A stretch of 37,557 bases of DNA from a virus (IMGVR_UViG_3300003323_001042:1-37557); one strand, 5' to 3'; shown: positions 7,167 to 15,075, counted from the first letter of the stretch. The notes: generated by a model not told the origin, from the sequence alone. Translations and numbers: made by a program.

Positions 7167-7544
7167 TTACTTTGATGGTAGTAATTCAGGGTTTTCGTAG
7201 ATGTTTCCGATAATTTCAAACCATTCTATATTACCTATTTTCTCCATAGGATTATGCAATAGATCAATCCAATTGTCTTGACGGACATAAAATGCAGCAA
7301 ACCCATCTCTATAAAATACTTCAAAAATTCCTAAAGGTGTTTGTAAAATATCCCCCTCAAAAATAAGCTTACCGTTCTTATCTTTGAGGCCGGTGCATTG
7401 CATGATTTCGCAATTTTCTTCATAAACTGGCTGTTCAGCGCGTTGTAAACGTCCAAGATGATAGCAATCCTGATCATATAGATCAAATTCAACCATAATT
7501 TTTTGCGTTTTATCCCAAGCCCTAAATTTAAATCGATCATTCAT
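7167..7544 (-). CDS. YopX-family protein, copy A
   Basis: 125 residues with the YopX hallmarks: start FKFRAWDK, centre MQCTGLKDKNGKLIFEGDIL, end IGNIYENPELL. YopX proteins are common in phages and prophages; their function is not established. This is the last gene of the leftward operon, and a second divergent copy lies at 10418-10852 in the same operon. Confidence 0.9.
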   Translation of the reverse strand: MNDRFKFRAWDKTQKIMVEFDLYDQDCYHLGRLQRAEQPVYEENCEIMQCTGLKDKNGKLIFEGDILQTPLGIFEVFYRDGFAAFYVRQDNWIDLLHNPMEKIGNIEWFEIIGNIYENPELLPSK

Positions 7545-7617
7545 AGTAAATTAAAATTATATCTACGAGAATTTATTCATTTTGTTTCCTTTGTGATTTT
7601 CAATATTTAATTTTGGA

Positions 7618-8052
7618 TTAAAAATCACCGTAATCGCACTGGAGACACGTAAGACCTATTGATCTCCACATTTTTACAACCTTATCACGGTCATCGATCA
7701 CGAACTCAATATCAAAATCCTCCTGAATATTTTCCATGAAAATTTCTTTTTTTACGATCGTATCATCTCGATTATCGCCGGTTTTTCTCATAAATATTTT
7801 GTCGTAACTTACCATATTATGAAGTAACCATGATTGCGTGATAGATTCATATTCCTGAGGACGTCCTGATACGATCAAAATCGAGTGAGTATCGTGAAAT
7901 TTGTCGATAATGCGACGACACCAGTGATTTACGTCATCTTTACCCATTTCAGCATAGAACGCTTTAAAATCGCCGTCCTGAGCGTGATGACGCCTATGTG
8001 TGCAGTTGGCGAGTGTGTCGTCCATGTCAATGATGATAGCTTTCGTTTTCAT
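7618..8052 (-). CDS. HAD-type polynucleotide 3'-phosphatase-like protein
   Basis: 144 residues. The N-terminal DMDDTLANC (Asp9, Asp11) is the HAD nucleophile motif; SGRPQEY is motif II and VIDDRDKVVKMW is motif IV, as in the phosphatase half of T4 polynucleotide kinase/phosphatase. There is no kinase P-loop, so it is phosphatase only. In T4 the enzyme heals RNA ends left by anticodon nucleases; here it shares an operon with unusual tRNA-like genes. No RNA ligase was found. Its ATG overlaps the upstream TGA (ATGA). Confidence 0.8.
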   Translation of the reverse strand: MKTKAIIIDMDDTLANCTHRRHHAQDGDFKAFYAEMGKDDVNHWCRRIIDKFHDTHSILIVSGRPQEYESITQSWLLHNMVSYDKIFMRKTGDNRDDTIVKKEIFMENIQEDFDIEFVIDDRDKVVKMWRSIGLTCLQCDYGDF

Positions 8053-8234
8053 TCTGATGTTTTGGTTAATTGATCCTCATTAAAGATATGCAACAATCGG
8101 TAATGATCCATTTCAACTACTATTCGTATATCACCTTTTGTAGTCTCGAATACTGAAACTACAGTACCAGGAAAACCATATCCTTTTGTCTTGTTGACTT
8201 TATCGCCAACTTTGAATTTAGAAAGTATTTTCAT
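8049..8234 (-). CDS. small KOW/SH3-like protein
   Basis: 61 residues, beta-rich, with FKVGDKVNKTKGYGFPGTVV, the pattern of a KOW-like small barrel. It overlaps both neighbours by ATGA. Possibly nucleic-acid binding; function unknown. Confidence 0.65.
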   Translation of the reverse strand: MKILSKFKVGDKVNKTKGYGFPGTVVSVFETTKGDIRIVVEMDHYRLLHIFNEDQLTKTSE

Positions 8235-8479
8235 TGTTTTGTTGGGTTAAGAATTTTCCTTTTAGTCTCATCGAATATAACTTTTAAAACTTCATTCATA
8301 ATTCCCCCCTGTATACAATCATGAATCTCTTGGACAATTTCAGCATCCTTCTCTTTCTGATCTTGCCGGACGGCTTCGAGAATTTTTTCAACATAATTAT
8401 GAATTCCTATCTCCATAACTTCTGGAGTGATTAATTGTTTTCTCCATTTTCCAAGAAGTCGTTGTTGTTCTTCAGTCAT
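8231..8479 (-). CDS. small helical protein, paralogue of 9500-9766
   Basis: Start chosen at the ATG at 8479 rather than 8506, because the resulting N-terminus MTEEQQRLLGKW aligns with MIPEQKQLLENW of the gene at 9500-9766. Both then carry the shared segment EAVRQDQKEKD and end in KILN. The protein is 82 residues, helical and charged. It overlaps the upstream zinc-rich gene by 8 bases and the downstream gene by ATGA. Function unknown. Confidence 0.65.
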   Translation of the reverse strand: MTEEQQRLLGKWRKQLITPEVMEIGIHNYVEKILEAVRQDQKEKDAEIVQEIHDCIQGGIMNEVLKVIFDETKRKILNPTKQ

Positions 8480-9047
8480 TTTGAGGTTGGTTAAAATACT
8501 TTTCAATCTTGTTTATTGCTTCATTTTTTGCCCAATAATCGGTGAAAATAAAATCATTTTCTATCATTCCTTTCAAATCCTCATAAATCTGCTGTTTTTG
8601 GGATTCTAGAAGATTTTTAATCAATTTAATAATTTGGTTTCTCCAGAAATCTGGATCATCTTTATTTTTATATTCTGATGTCTCAAACATGCAATGATTA
8701 CATGAATTTATCGGGCATGTGCACCAAATGCTTATGGGAGAGTGCCCGCATCCTTCATGACAACGGCATTCACATTTTTCACTTAATTCCAGATATTTTT
8801 TAACGCATCGACAATCAATTTTCCTTATTGTTAAAGGATTGTACCAAGATTCATCACCAACGAAATCTCCTCTAACGATATTTCCACCTTCAGCAACGGT
8901 AAAATATTTTTTATCGTAACAGTATTTGCAGTTTGGCTGCGACTTAGATTCTAAGTCTATATCTATTCCGATATTGCATTCATGGGAATGATCTTTTGTT
9001 TCTGTGCATCCAGGATCCCAAGTACATTTTTGATTTTCTTTATTCAT
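8472..9047 (-). CDS. Cys-rich zinc-binding hypothetical protein
   Basis: 191 residues. The first 120 contain about 18 cysteines with several His, in pairs such as NCKYCYDKK, CRCVKK, CECRCHEGCGHS and CTCPINSCNHC, suggesting several zinc sites; the last 70 residues are helical. No catalytic motif recognised. It is the first gene downstream of the tRNA-like gene at 9080-9154. Confidence 0.7.
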   Translation of the reverse strand: MNKENQKCTWDPGCTETKDHSHECNIGIDIDLESKSQPNCKYCYDKKYFTVAEGGNIVRGDFVGDESWYNPLTIRKIDCRCVKKYLELSEKCECRCHEGCGHSPISIWCTCPINSCNHCMFETSEYKNKDDPDFWRNQIIKLIKNLLESQKQQIYEDLKGMIENDFIFTDYWAKNEAINKIEKYFNQPQND

Positions 9048-9079
9048 AGCTTAAATTTAAGAATGATTAACCCCTAAAA

Positions 9080-9154
9080 GCAGACGACAGGATTCGAACC
9101 TGCATGGATGGTTCCGCGGCCGCACCCATCGCTTTCCAATTCAGCCACGCCTGC
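9080..9154 (-). tRNA. tRNA-like gene with enlarged anticodon loop
   Basis: On the minus strand, acceptor GCAGGCG/CGTCTGC with one wobble, TGGCTGAATTGGAAAGC as D-arm, and T-arm GCAGG-TTCGAAT-CCTGT are canonical. The only fully paired anticodon stem is GATGG/CCATC, which encloses 14 bases including GCGGCCGC instead of 7. The anticodon therefore cannot be assigned. The acceptor helix extends past the tRNA ends (TAAAA/TTTTA), giving 12 pairs. Twenty bases of its 5' end are identical to those of the tRNA-like gene at 20830-21005, so the two are related. Confidence 0.7.
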
Positions 9155-9203
9155 TTTTAAGGTTCAATTGATTCGGTTTTGTTAGGGACCAACGCGCGTT
9201 TGA

Positions 9204-9281
9204 TTAATCATGATAGAATTCCCCTTTTTGTCCGAATTCCAGAGCGAAGTGTTGCAACATCTCCGCCACTTGTAAGGCCAA
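9204..9281 (-). CDS. possible 25-residue peptide (TTG start) after the stop of 9303-9503
   Basis: From TTG at 9281 the frame reads as an amphipathic helix (ALQVAEMLQHFALEFGQKG) and ends TAA at 9204. It is in the same frame as the upstream 66-residue gene, separated only by TAA and a few codons, so readthrough or a decayed longer gene is possible. There is no ATG except an internal one. Weak call. Confidence 0.22.
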   Translation of the reverse strand: MALQVAEMLQHFALEFGQKGEFYHD

Positions 9282-9302
9282 GACCTCATGAAGGTTAAAT
9301 AT

Positions 9303-9503
9303 TTATAAATGTTTTAAATTAGATATTTTCTCTGAAAATTTTCTTGCCTGATCGTCAGTGACCTTGAATTCTGTTAGGGCTTTAATAAATTTTTCCATGC
9401 CATCCTCTGTAATCATAATTTGCCCATCATCAAGCTCAACTACTTCGATAAGGTATCCTCCAAATTCAAATTTTTCAGATTTTATTGCTTTGGGTTTATT
9501 CAT
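9303..9503 (-). CDS. small acidic hypothetical protein
   Basis: 66 residues: a beta-rich first half (FEFGGYLIEVVELDDGQIMI) and a helical second half ending SNLKHL. ATGA overlap with the upstream gene. No family recognised. Confidence 0.6.
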   Translation of the reverse strand: MNKPKAIKSEKFEFGGYLIEVVELDDGQIMITEDGMEKFIKALTEFKVTDDQARKFSEKISNLKHL

Positions 9504-9766
9504 AAGTTTTGGTTAAGAATTTTTTGTTGAAGTTCGAATCTTACCGTTTCAAATCCTGTTGAATCATGGCCATATTGATGATTACGTACTATTTGAACAT
9601 CCTTCTCTTTTTGATCTTGTCTGACGGCCTCGAGAAGTTTTTTTATAATTCTTATACTTTGTTTGCAATCAAGGCATAATTCAACTTTATAAGGCAACTT
9701 GATGCATCTCGCGCACCAAAAATTCTCTTTCCAATTTTCAAGCAGTTGTTTTTGTTCTGGTATCAT
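9500..9766 (-). CDS. small helical protein with CxxC pair, paralogue of 8231-8479
   Basis: 88 residues. It has CARC and CLDC near residues 18-33, a probable zinc knuckle missing from its paralogue, followed by the shared segment EAVRQDQKEKD and an end in KILN. Its TGA overlaps the next ATG. Function unknown. Confidence 0.65.
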   Translation of the reverse strand: MIPEQKQLLENWKENFWCARCIKLPYKVELCLDCKQSIRIIKKLLEAVRQDQKEKDVQIVRNHQYGHDSTGFETVRFELQQKILNQNL

Positions 9767-9769
9767 AAA

Positions 9770-9928
9770 TTATAAGTTTATAGGGTAAAAATCTTCATAT
9801 TCCCAGTCTTTGATCTTAACTTTTCCGTGTTTTTTGCAAATTCCGACAACTTCGACAATTTCATTATATCCTTCGCTAACAATTGCCGTATTATCTTTAG
9901 TAAATTTTCCGCATTCTGGACATTTCAT
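9770..9928 (-). CDS. 52-residue zinc-ribbon protein
   Basis: Begins MKCPECGKF and later has CKKH, a compact C2-CH metal site on a small beta-rich protein ending PINL. Its ATG overlaps the TGA of the upstream gene (ATGA). No family name assigned. Confidence 0.6.
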   Translation of the reverse strand: MKCPECGKFTKDNTAIVSEGYNEIVEVVGICKKHGKVKIKDWEYEDFYPINL

Positions 9929-10197
9929 AAATTAGAGAAAAATGATTCGATGTCTTTTCCTTCAATAAGATGTTCAATAAAAGAGTGCCATTTGAACTTC
10001 CAAGCCTCTACAATATGGCCTCTCACCTGAATTATCTCCCATCCCATCACATTCTCAAGAGATCGCCAGAATAACGGATCGAGGAAGAAAAGTTCTGGAT
10101 TTGCTCCAAGTGGAATTTCCCCATCTATATCAAAAATTTCACTCCCTTTTTTAAATCCACCTTCAATAGCTTTTTGGATTGTTTCTTCGAGAGTCAT
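9925..10197 (-). CDS. hypothetical protein
   Basis: 90 residues: an N-terminal helix (MTLEETIQKAIEGGFKKG), an acidic turn, and a Trp/Phe-rich second half (MGWEIIQ, AWKFKWHSFIEHLIEG). This resembles small phage proteins of unknown function. Coupled by ATGA to the zinc-ribbon gene downstream. Confidence 0.65.
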   Translation of the reverse strand: MTLEETIQKAIEGGFKKGSEIFDIDGEIPLGANPELFFLDPLFWRSLENVMGWEIIQVRGHIVEAWKFKWHSFIEHLIEGKDIESFFSNL

Positions 10198-10224
10198 AAG
10201 AATTAAGTAAAGGATTTAAGAAGG

Positions 10225-10389
10225 TTAAATTCCACGTTCTGGAGCATATCTTGCCGTAATCAATCCAAAACGATGGCATTTTTTATTTTGGCAATATCTA
10301 AATTCTAGGCTACTCCATTTTTCTAAAGTTCCTGCGCATTTTATACAGAACTCTCCCTTTTCAATCCGTTTTTCTTTCTTTTTGGTCAT
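10225..10389 (-). CDS. 54-residue zinc-finger protein
   Basis: A basic N-terminus (MTKKKEKRIEKGEF), then CIKC, a spacer, and YCQNKKCHRFG: a four-Cys zinc finger. It has the same orientation and spacing as its neighbours. Function unknown. Confidence 0.6.
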   Translation of the reverse strand: MTKKKEKRIEKGEFCIKCAGTLEKWSSLEFRYCQNKKCHRFGLITARYAPERGI

Positions 10390-10417
10390 GGTAATAAATC
10401 AGCTAAGAAATAAAGGG

Positions 10418-10852
10418 TTACTTTGATGTTAGTAATTCAGAATTTTCGTAAATGTTGCCGACAATTTTTAAATTGCCAGAATGCACACGAAGTCGTTCAT
10501 TGTAGGAAGATGCGTCTTTGTTCCATTTAACGATAAATTCACCTGGTACAAACTCAATAATCCCTGTTCTATCAAGCCATTCTACAATATCCCCCTCAAA
10601 AATAAGATTACCGTTCTTGTCTTTTAAACCGGTGCATTGCATGAGAACGCAATTATTTGATGAAATGTAACCCGCATTGCCAGAATTTATAGCAAAACAA
10701 TCATGGACTCCGTTTGATCTAACACCACAGTAACCATCATCAAATACTTCAAGATTATAACATTGGCATGATCCATCAGTTCCAACCTTCCAAACATCAA
10801 ACATCATTTCGCATTTTTTATGCCAAGCGCGAAATTTTAAACGATAATTCAT
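10418..10852 (-). CDS. YopX-family protein, copy B
   Basis: 144 residues with the same frame motifs as copy A: LKFRAWHKK, VLMQCTGLKDKNGNLIFEGD, IVGNIYENSELL. Between them is a longer Cys-containing insert (DGSCQCYNLE, YCGVRS). The conserved centre and end but different middle indicate an older duplication or separate acquisition. ATGA overlap with the upstream gene. Confidence 0.9.
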   Translation of the reverse strand: MNYRLKFRAWHKKCEMMFDVWKVGTDGSCQCYNLEVFDDGYCGVRSNGVHDCFAINSGNAGYISSNNCVLMQCTGLKDKNGNLIFEGDIVEWLDRTGIIEFVPGEFIVKWNKDASSYNERLRVHSGNLKIVGNIYENSELLTSK

Positions 10853-11298
10853 AGTAAATCAGCAATAAAAAATAATGTGGGGTCGTCCTGTTCGTGGAGG
10901 GGTTTGAGAAGGTTCCATTTTTGCTCAAATCGAATCTTTCCATTCCCCCAAATTGGATGAATAAGTTTATCCATGGCTTCATATAAGCTCAAATCAGAAG
11001 TAAATTCTTTATGAAGGGCAAGCAAAACATCCGCGAGCTGGATGTCTCGACCGAGGATAAAAAATACTTTCCAATTCAAGAATACCCGATCTCCTTTTTC
11101 ATAGGACATCAAGGCTGCTCTATTAAATTTCGTTCCATCATTGCAACACCAATATTGACCATTTGCATCCACAATAATTTTTTCCTCCTGACCATCACTT
11201 AATTTGCATCCAAACTTTAATTCCAAAATTGCAGGGTTGGCTTTCACACATGCAGCGTTGATTTTGTCGAGGGCTTCTTGTCGGGTCAAATTTTTCAT
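10849..11298 (-). CDS. hypothetical protein
   Basis: 149 residues. N-terminal helix (LTRQEALDKINAACVKA), a beta-rich middle with CKLSDGQEEKIIV and WCCNDGT, and a helical end WNLLKPLHEQDDPTLFFIAD. I do not recognise a named family. Coupled by 4-base overlaps to both neighbours. Confidence 0.7.
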   Translation of the reverse strand: MKNLTRQEALDKINAACVKANPAILELKFGCKLSDGQEEKIIVDANGQYWCCNDGTKFNRAALMSYEKGDRVFLNWKVFFILGRDIQLADVLLALHKEFTSDLSLYEAMDKLIHPIWGNGKIRFEQKWNLLKPLHEQDDPTLFFIADLL

Positions 11299-11489
11299 TT
11301 AGGTAAAATTAAAAATATAGCTATCCAGAAAATAATAATGATATAATTGATTGTTTTAGCATTATCTTCAGAAATATCTTTCCATCCAGTAAATTCTCCG
11401 TAAAGTACTGCTCCTGAAATTAATGTCGCAATATATCCCAATAAACAAAGTCCTGCTTCCTGAAAAATGTTCAAAGTGAAAATGATCAT
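11295..11489 (-). CDS. 64-residue two-helix membrane protein
   Basis: Two transmembrane helices, about residues 10-30 (CLLGYIATLISGAVLYG) and 45-62 (NYIIIIFWIAIFLIL). It sits in the early operon between NinG-like and hypothetical genes. Membrane-targeted early proteins can alter host physiology or exclude other phages; no evidence selects one role. Confidence 0.6.
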   Translation of the reverse strand: MIIFTLNIFQEAGLCLLGYIATLISGAVLYGEFTGWKDISEDNAKTINYIIIIFWIAIFLILPK

Positions 11490-11962
11490 GGGTCGGTTTT
11501 GTTATGAGATAAATTACCTTCTTGCATGTTGTTTAGTAAGGACTGATACACCCTAATAAGTTCCTCTAGTTCTTGAGGAGTAAATTTTTTATTCCGATGG
11601 GCCCTTAGTTCGAGATTATGAAATCTGATCTCCCCTATTTCTCTTCTAAGACGAACTGAATATTCAGCCAAATTTCCGCTTTTCCAGTTATTGCATCCAA
11701 CACATTGAGTTCGAATATTATCCAGGTCAAAATAAGTAGCTGGATGCCCCCCTCGACTCCAGAAATGTCCAGCCTGGCGATCTTCCCACGATAAGGATTT
11801 ATCGCATGTATAACAGGAAATATAACTTAATCGTATGAGCTTAGATGTAATAATCCAAAGCTTATTTTTTAATTCTTTTCTCGTATGTTTTTTTGTTTTA
11901 AGTTTTAGTTTTAGCTTTTCAATTTTAAGTTTAGCTTTTTCTAATTTCTGTTCTGTTTTCAT
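11486..11962 (-). CDS. ninG: NinG/Rap-like recombination nuclease
   Basis: 158 residues: a Lys-rich coiled N-terminus (about 1-35), then the NinG core: CYTCDK, WEDRQAGHFWSRG, FDLDNIRTQCVGCN and GNLAEYS. These are the zinc cysteines and the His of the HNH-like site. Lambda NinG (Rap) resolves branched recombination intermediates. It sits next to the tyrosine recombinase, and NinB- and exonuclease-like genes lie upstream in the same operon, suggesting a recombination module. Confidence 0.8.
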   Translation of the reverse strand: MKTEQKLEKAKLKIEKLKLKLKTKKHTRKELKNKLWIITSKLIRLSYISCYTCDKSLSWEDRQAGHFWSRGGHPATYFDLDNIRTQCVGCNNWKSGNLAEYSVRLRREIGEIRFHNLELRAHRNKKFTPQELEELIRVYQSLLNNMQEGNLSHNKTDP

Positions 11963-12813
11963 CGGAGAGGAGTTAAGAATTTATGGTGAAGCCTTTTAAT
12001 TTCAGCATCTGCGAATCGGATATAATCTTGAGTCGTTATCACGTATGCATGCCCTAGCATGTCCGACACTGCCTTGAGGGGGCACCCATTTAAATGAATA
12101 TTTTTAGCAAAAGATCGTCTTAAACAGTGCGGAGTTACATTCTTTTTGATTTTCGCTTTTTTGGCGTATTTATGAATAATTTCTTGGATCGTCCATGTCC
12201 TTAGGCGGCCGTTTGAAGTTTTTCTCTTATAGGATATGAAAAGGGCCGGAATCTTATCTTTTCTTGTTTTTAAATATTTTTTAAGAACCTTTTTCGTAGA
12301 AATTGGAAAGAAAACCGTTCTTGGCTTCTTCCCTTTTCCGGTAATGAGAATTTCACGACGTTTAAGATCAACTTGTTTTCGGTCAATATTTATTAATTCA
12401 CTTATTCTCATTCCGCTCACCGCGAGAAGATCGCAAATAACATAATTACGTAAATCTCTTTTATCTTTAATTTCTATGGCTCTGAAAAATCTCTTAAGTT
12501 CTCTTTCGGTTAGAAAATCCATAAACGGAGGGTGAGTTTTTATAAGTTCAACTCTCGTGTAGTCTAGGCATTCATGACCATCTCGTCGCCTCCACTGAAG
12601 ATATCTCCGCAAAGGCTTAAGATGCATATTTATCGTATTGGGTTTGTAGTTTTTCTGACTTAACTGAATTTGATATTCTCGAACCGATTGAATAGTTATT
12701 TCTCGTCCGTTTAGGAAATTTTCGAACCTTTCGAGAAGCCACTGATACATCCTGAGTGTTTCTGGAGACATTTTTTTAACATGCTGAATATAAAGAAGAA
12801 AATCTGTAAACAT
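11959..12813 (-). CDS. tyrosine recombinase (XerC/D or integrase type)
   Basis: Start taken at the ATG at 12813 (284 residues, normal for Xer-like enzymes); an extension to 12939 would overlap the upstream small gene. An N-terminal SAM-like DNA-binding domain (FLLYIQHVKKMSPETLRMYQ) is followed by the catalytic set: Arg136 in SGMRISEL, Lys161, His229 and Arg232 in HCLRRSF, His255 in LGHA and Tyr264 in TQDYI. It could integrate the phage, resolve dimers or circularise the genome. No attachment site was identified, and its place inside the early operon is unlike typical int-att layouts. Confidence 0.88.
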   Translation of the reverse strand: MFTDFLLYIQHVKKMSPETLRMYQWLLERFENFLNGREITIQSVREYQIQLSQKNYKPNTINMHLKPLRRYLQWRRRDGHECLDYTRVELIKTHPPFMDFLTERELKRFFRAIEIKDKRDLRNYVICDLLAVSGMRISELINIDRKQVDLKRREILITGKGKKPRTVFFPISTKKVLKKYLKTRKDKIPALFISYKRKTSNGRLRTWTIQEIIHKYAKKAKIKKNVTPHCLRRSFAKNIHLNGCPLKAVSDMLGHAYVITTQDYIRFADAEIKRLHHKFLTPLR

Positions 12814-12877
12814 AGAAAATAAGAGGGAAGGGGTAATTCCGGAGTTTCCCACGATTACAGAAAAAAGAATTATGTTG

Positions 12878-13030
12878 TCATGACTTTTTCGAACGTAACT
12901 CTTTAAGTCCTTCCTGTGATCGCTGGATGGTTTTCTCAAGTTTGGCTTGAGCAGTTGATAGTAATTCCTTTGAAGGATTGGATTTTTTTAGGATTGATTT
13001 GATTTCTTGAGGGGTAAAATAGATTTTCAT
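12878..13030 (-). CDS. 50-residue basic helical protein
   Basis: MKIYFTPQEIKSILKKSNPS, then a Lys/Glu-rich helix ending LRSKKS and TGA. It occupies the space before the recombinase and argues against the longer recombinase start. Family unknown. Confidence 0.5.
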   Translation of the reverse strand: MKIYFTPQEIKSILKKSNPSKELLSTAQAKLEKTIQRSQEGLKELRSKKS

Positions 13031-13054
13031 ATTGGTTTAAAGGAGTTAAAGAGG

Positions 13055-13360
13055 TTATTTCCATTGACGCAAGAAAGTGACCACCTTTTTCCAAACTTCA
13101 CATCCCCAGGAAGATTGCTGAAGTTGAAATTTAGCTTCTTGATAAGGAATTTTTTGAGTGGCAACACTTTTTGCTATTTGTTCGGGGTAAGAACCGTTGA
13201 TTTTTTCGGGAATGTGCTTGTACTCGACCGAATCTAAGCCATTCTCATTTATTGAATATAAATGCTGCCAGTTTCGGCAATTTTTACAGTAATTCCGGTT
13301 TGCGGAAAAAAGGGAAATGGGCTTATTTTCGCCACATAACCGGCAAACTTTTTCTAGCAC
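13055..13360 (-). CDS. zinc-finger hypothetical protein
   Basis: From a GTG at 13360 the protein is 101 residues; an ATG at 13423 would overlap the upstream gene by 40 bases. CRLCGENK and YCKNCRNW form a C4 zinc finger within the first 35 residues, as in small HNH-associated or transcription-type fingers. The rest is charged and has no His typical of an HNH site. The start is uncertain. Confidence 0.6.
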   Translation of the reverse strand: MLEKVCRLCGENKPISLFSANRNYCKNCRNWQHLYSINENGLDSVEYKHIPEKINGSYPEQIAKSVATQKIPYQEAKFQLQQSSWGCEVWKKVVTFLRQWK

Positions 13361-13383
13361 AAGGATGAAATAAGGAAGTAAGT

Positions 13384-13785
13384 TTATTTGATATTTTTGA
13401 GCATTTTTAAGGCCGATCCACATTTACCGAAGTGGATTTTTAGAGTTTCAGGAGTAAACGTTTCTCCATCGATTTCAATTGAATCTTTTGAGACTTTTAT
13501 ATCATCAGAACTTTCGAAATGTTTTTTCCATGTTCTATCTTTCCTTTTAGAATCTTTAGTTCCTTTCGGAAGAAATCTATCGATAATATCACAACTGAAA
13601 AAAAAAGGATTTCCATCACATTCGTAAGCGTTATCTCCTCTATAACCCATATTACTAATTAAATATATTTTTAATTTTTGACCAATAAAGGATGATGCAT
13701 CGCCATTACATGATGTAGATTTAATTTTTGCATCATTCATTTCTTTGGTGTAAACGAATGTGTCTCCGACTTTAAGTTTTGGCAT
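13384..13785 (-). CDS. hypothetical protein with KOW-like start
   Basis: 133 residues. MPKLKVGDTFVYTKEMNDAK resembles the small-barrel start at 8234. The middle is polar, and the end is helical with FTPETLKIHFGKCGSAL. No family recognised. Confidence 0.6.
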   Translation of the reverse strand: MPKLKVGDTFVYTKEMNDAKIKSTSCNGDASSFIGQKLKIYLISNMGYRGDNAYECDGNPFFFSCDIIDRFLPKGTKDSKRKDRTWKKHFESSDDIKVSKDSIEIDGETFTPETLKIHFGKCGSALKMLKNIK

Positions 13786-13790
13786 AGTTT

Positions 13791-13943
13791 TTAGTGAGTA
13801 AAATAAGTAATAATTTTGATTAAATCTTTTTCCGCTTGGCCGTCTTCTCCATAATTATTCTCTAATAAACAATCTGTTATACACGCAAGAATATCTGATA
13901 CTTCGGGATCGGTTATATTGTTAATAATTTGTTCTATTGTCAT
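13791..13943 (-). CDS. 50-residue acidic helical protein
   Basis: MTIEQIINNITDPEVSDILA, then a helix with two Cys, ending ITYFTH. Small and acidic, in line with the operon. Family unknown. Confidence 0.5.
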   Translation of the reverse strand: MTIEQIINNITDPEVSDILACITDCLLENNYGEDGQAEKDLIKIITYFTH

Positions 13944-13974
13944 AAATTACTTGTGATTAAGGGGTAAGTTTGGG

Positions 13975-14262
13975 TTATCGATATAAAATTTCATCTGGTA
14001 TTAAGAGCATCACAATGATCTCATTAAGAACGGCGTAATCTCTCTTTAAAAGATTTAGGGCTTCAAAATAAAATTCCTGCTTCGTTTTAGTGAATTTTTG
14101 GATGAGATCGAAGGTTTCCTCTTTTAAGATTCCTTCCGAATATCCAATGCAGATATAAATAAACTCAATTTTTGGGAAATAATTCCTGTAATATCCGTAG
14201 TATTCCCCACTGAGATAAAGGGCTATATTCGGAAGATTTTTTATAATATTTTCAGTTTTCAT
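13975..14262 (-). CDS. hypothetical protein
   Basis: 95 residues, Tyr/Phe/Ile-rich and helical (ALYLSGEYYGYYRNYFPKI near residue 20; LIQKFTKTKQEFYFEALNLL in the second half). No signal peptide. Family unknown. Confidence 0.6.
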   Translation of the reverse strand: MKTENIIKNLPNIALYLSGEYYGYYRNYFPKIEFIYICIGYSEGILKEETFDLIQKFTKTKQEFYFEALNLLKRDYAVLNEIIVMLLIPDEILYR

Positions 14263-14282
14263 TTGGGTTTAAAGTAAATAAA

Positions 14283-14696
14283 TTAATGAGAGTGGTACCA
14301 CTTATTGACAGTTTGAAGCCAACCATAGGCTTTATCGTTTCCTGTATACTTAATTGCGTCTTGAAGAGTAGGTAAATGATCGCCATACTTTAAAATCCAA
14401 AGCTGCTTAAAAGCAGTCTTAGAATCATCTATGGAAGAGAATTGCTTTAAGTGGCGTTTACCACCTGACCAAGACATGATTGATACACAGTTTTTAGCAG
14501 CTTTATGCCAAGAGGTTGAACAGTTCCCGCTTTCTGCTACGGCTACAGCGTTATAAAGTTTATCGTAATCTATAGCTTTTACCTCTGGTTGGGCCGATTC
14601 TTCCTTGATTGGTGAAATATCTGAAAGTTGACTTGGTAATAATGTAGATTTGCTTGGTTTTTGGCTTACCCAAGGGCCTACTTTAAATTTGAACAA
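14283..14696 (-). CDS. lysozyme-like / transglycosylase-like protein
   Basis: 137 residues. After a Pro/Ser-rich N-terminal 40 residues comes a small lysozyme-like domain: Glu55 in AVAVAESGNC is the probable catalytic acid, followed by W..AAKNCVSIMSW, a Gly-rich turn, FSSIDDSKTAFKQLWILKYG and a C-terminal YTGNDKAYGWLQTVNKWY. It overlaps the upstream membrane-protein gene by 19 bases. No signal peptide of its own. It could thin peptidoglycan early, for example during entry or secretion, or be a second lysin. Family placement is tentative. Confidence 0.6.
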   Translation of the reverse strand: MFKFKVGPWVSQKPSKSTLLPSQLSDISPIKEESAQPEVKAIDYDKLYNAVAVAESGNCSTSWHKAAKNCVSIMSWSGGKRHLKQFSSIDDSKTAFKQLWILKYGDHLPTLQDAIKYTGNDKAYGWLQTVNKWYHSH

Positions 14697-15040
14697 TTCA
14701 GAGTAGCATCATAGTCATTCGGGCAAGTCCATTGAGCTTTCTGGGCGTAGCATTGTTTCTGCACAGGAGTGAGTGAAGATTTTTGAGTTTCGAGAATATG
14801 AAGAGAAATAGAGGATTCGTTATCACAGAGAGCTTTTTGTGAACTGGTAAACGCTTGAGATATCGCTCCATGTTCATCGAGTTCTTTCTTGAGCTCCGCG
14901 TCCTGAGTCGGAACGAAAGCGTTGACGATTCCAATCGCCATACAGAACGTTACGAGAAGTAAAGTGAACCATTTAGCGAAACCAACGACGGCTTTTTGAG
15001 TGGTTTCAGAGTATTCGAATTGTTTATTTTCGGTTTTCAT
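14678..15040 (-). CDS. membrane-anchored protein with periplasmic Cys-containing domain
   Basis: 120 residues. One transmembrane helix (about 22-42, FTLLLVTFCMAIGIVNAFV) after a short cytoplasmic N-terminus; the outer part has four cysteines (ALCDNE, QCYAQ, TCPND, NCSNL) that could form disulfides. The overlap with the lysozyme-like gene suggests the two act together at the envelope. Function unknown. Confidence 0.6.
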   Translation of the reverse strand: MKTENKQFEYSETTQKAVVGFAKWFTLLLVTFCMAIGIVNAFVPTQDAELKKELDEHGAISQAFTSSQKALCDNESSISLHILETQKSSLTPVQKQCYAQKAQWTCPNDYDATLNCSNLK

Positions 15041-15075
15041 AAGAGTAATTTTTGTTTAAGAAATAAAATTAAGAA

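Noticed and set aside
11959-12939. 326-residue recombinase start at 12939
   Set aside because: The first 42 residues overlap a separate small frame (12878-13030) and do not resemble the recombinase N-terminal domain; the ATG at 12813 gives the usual length.
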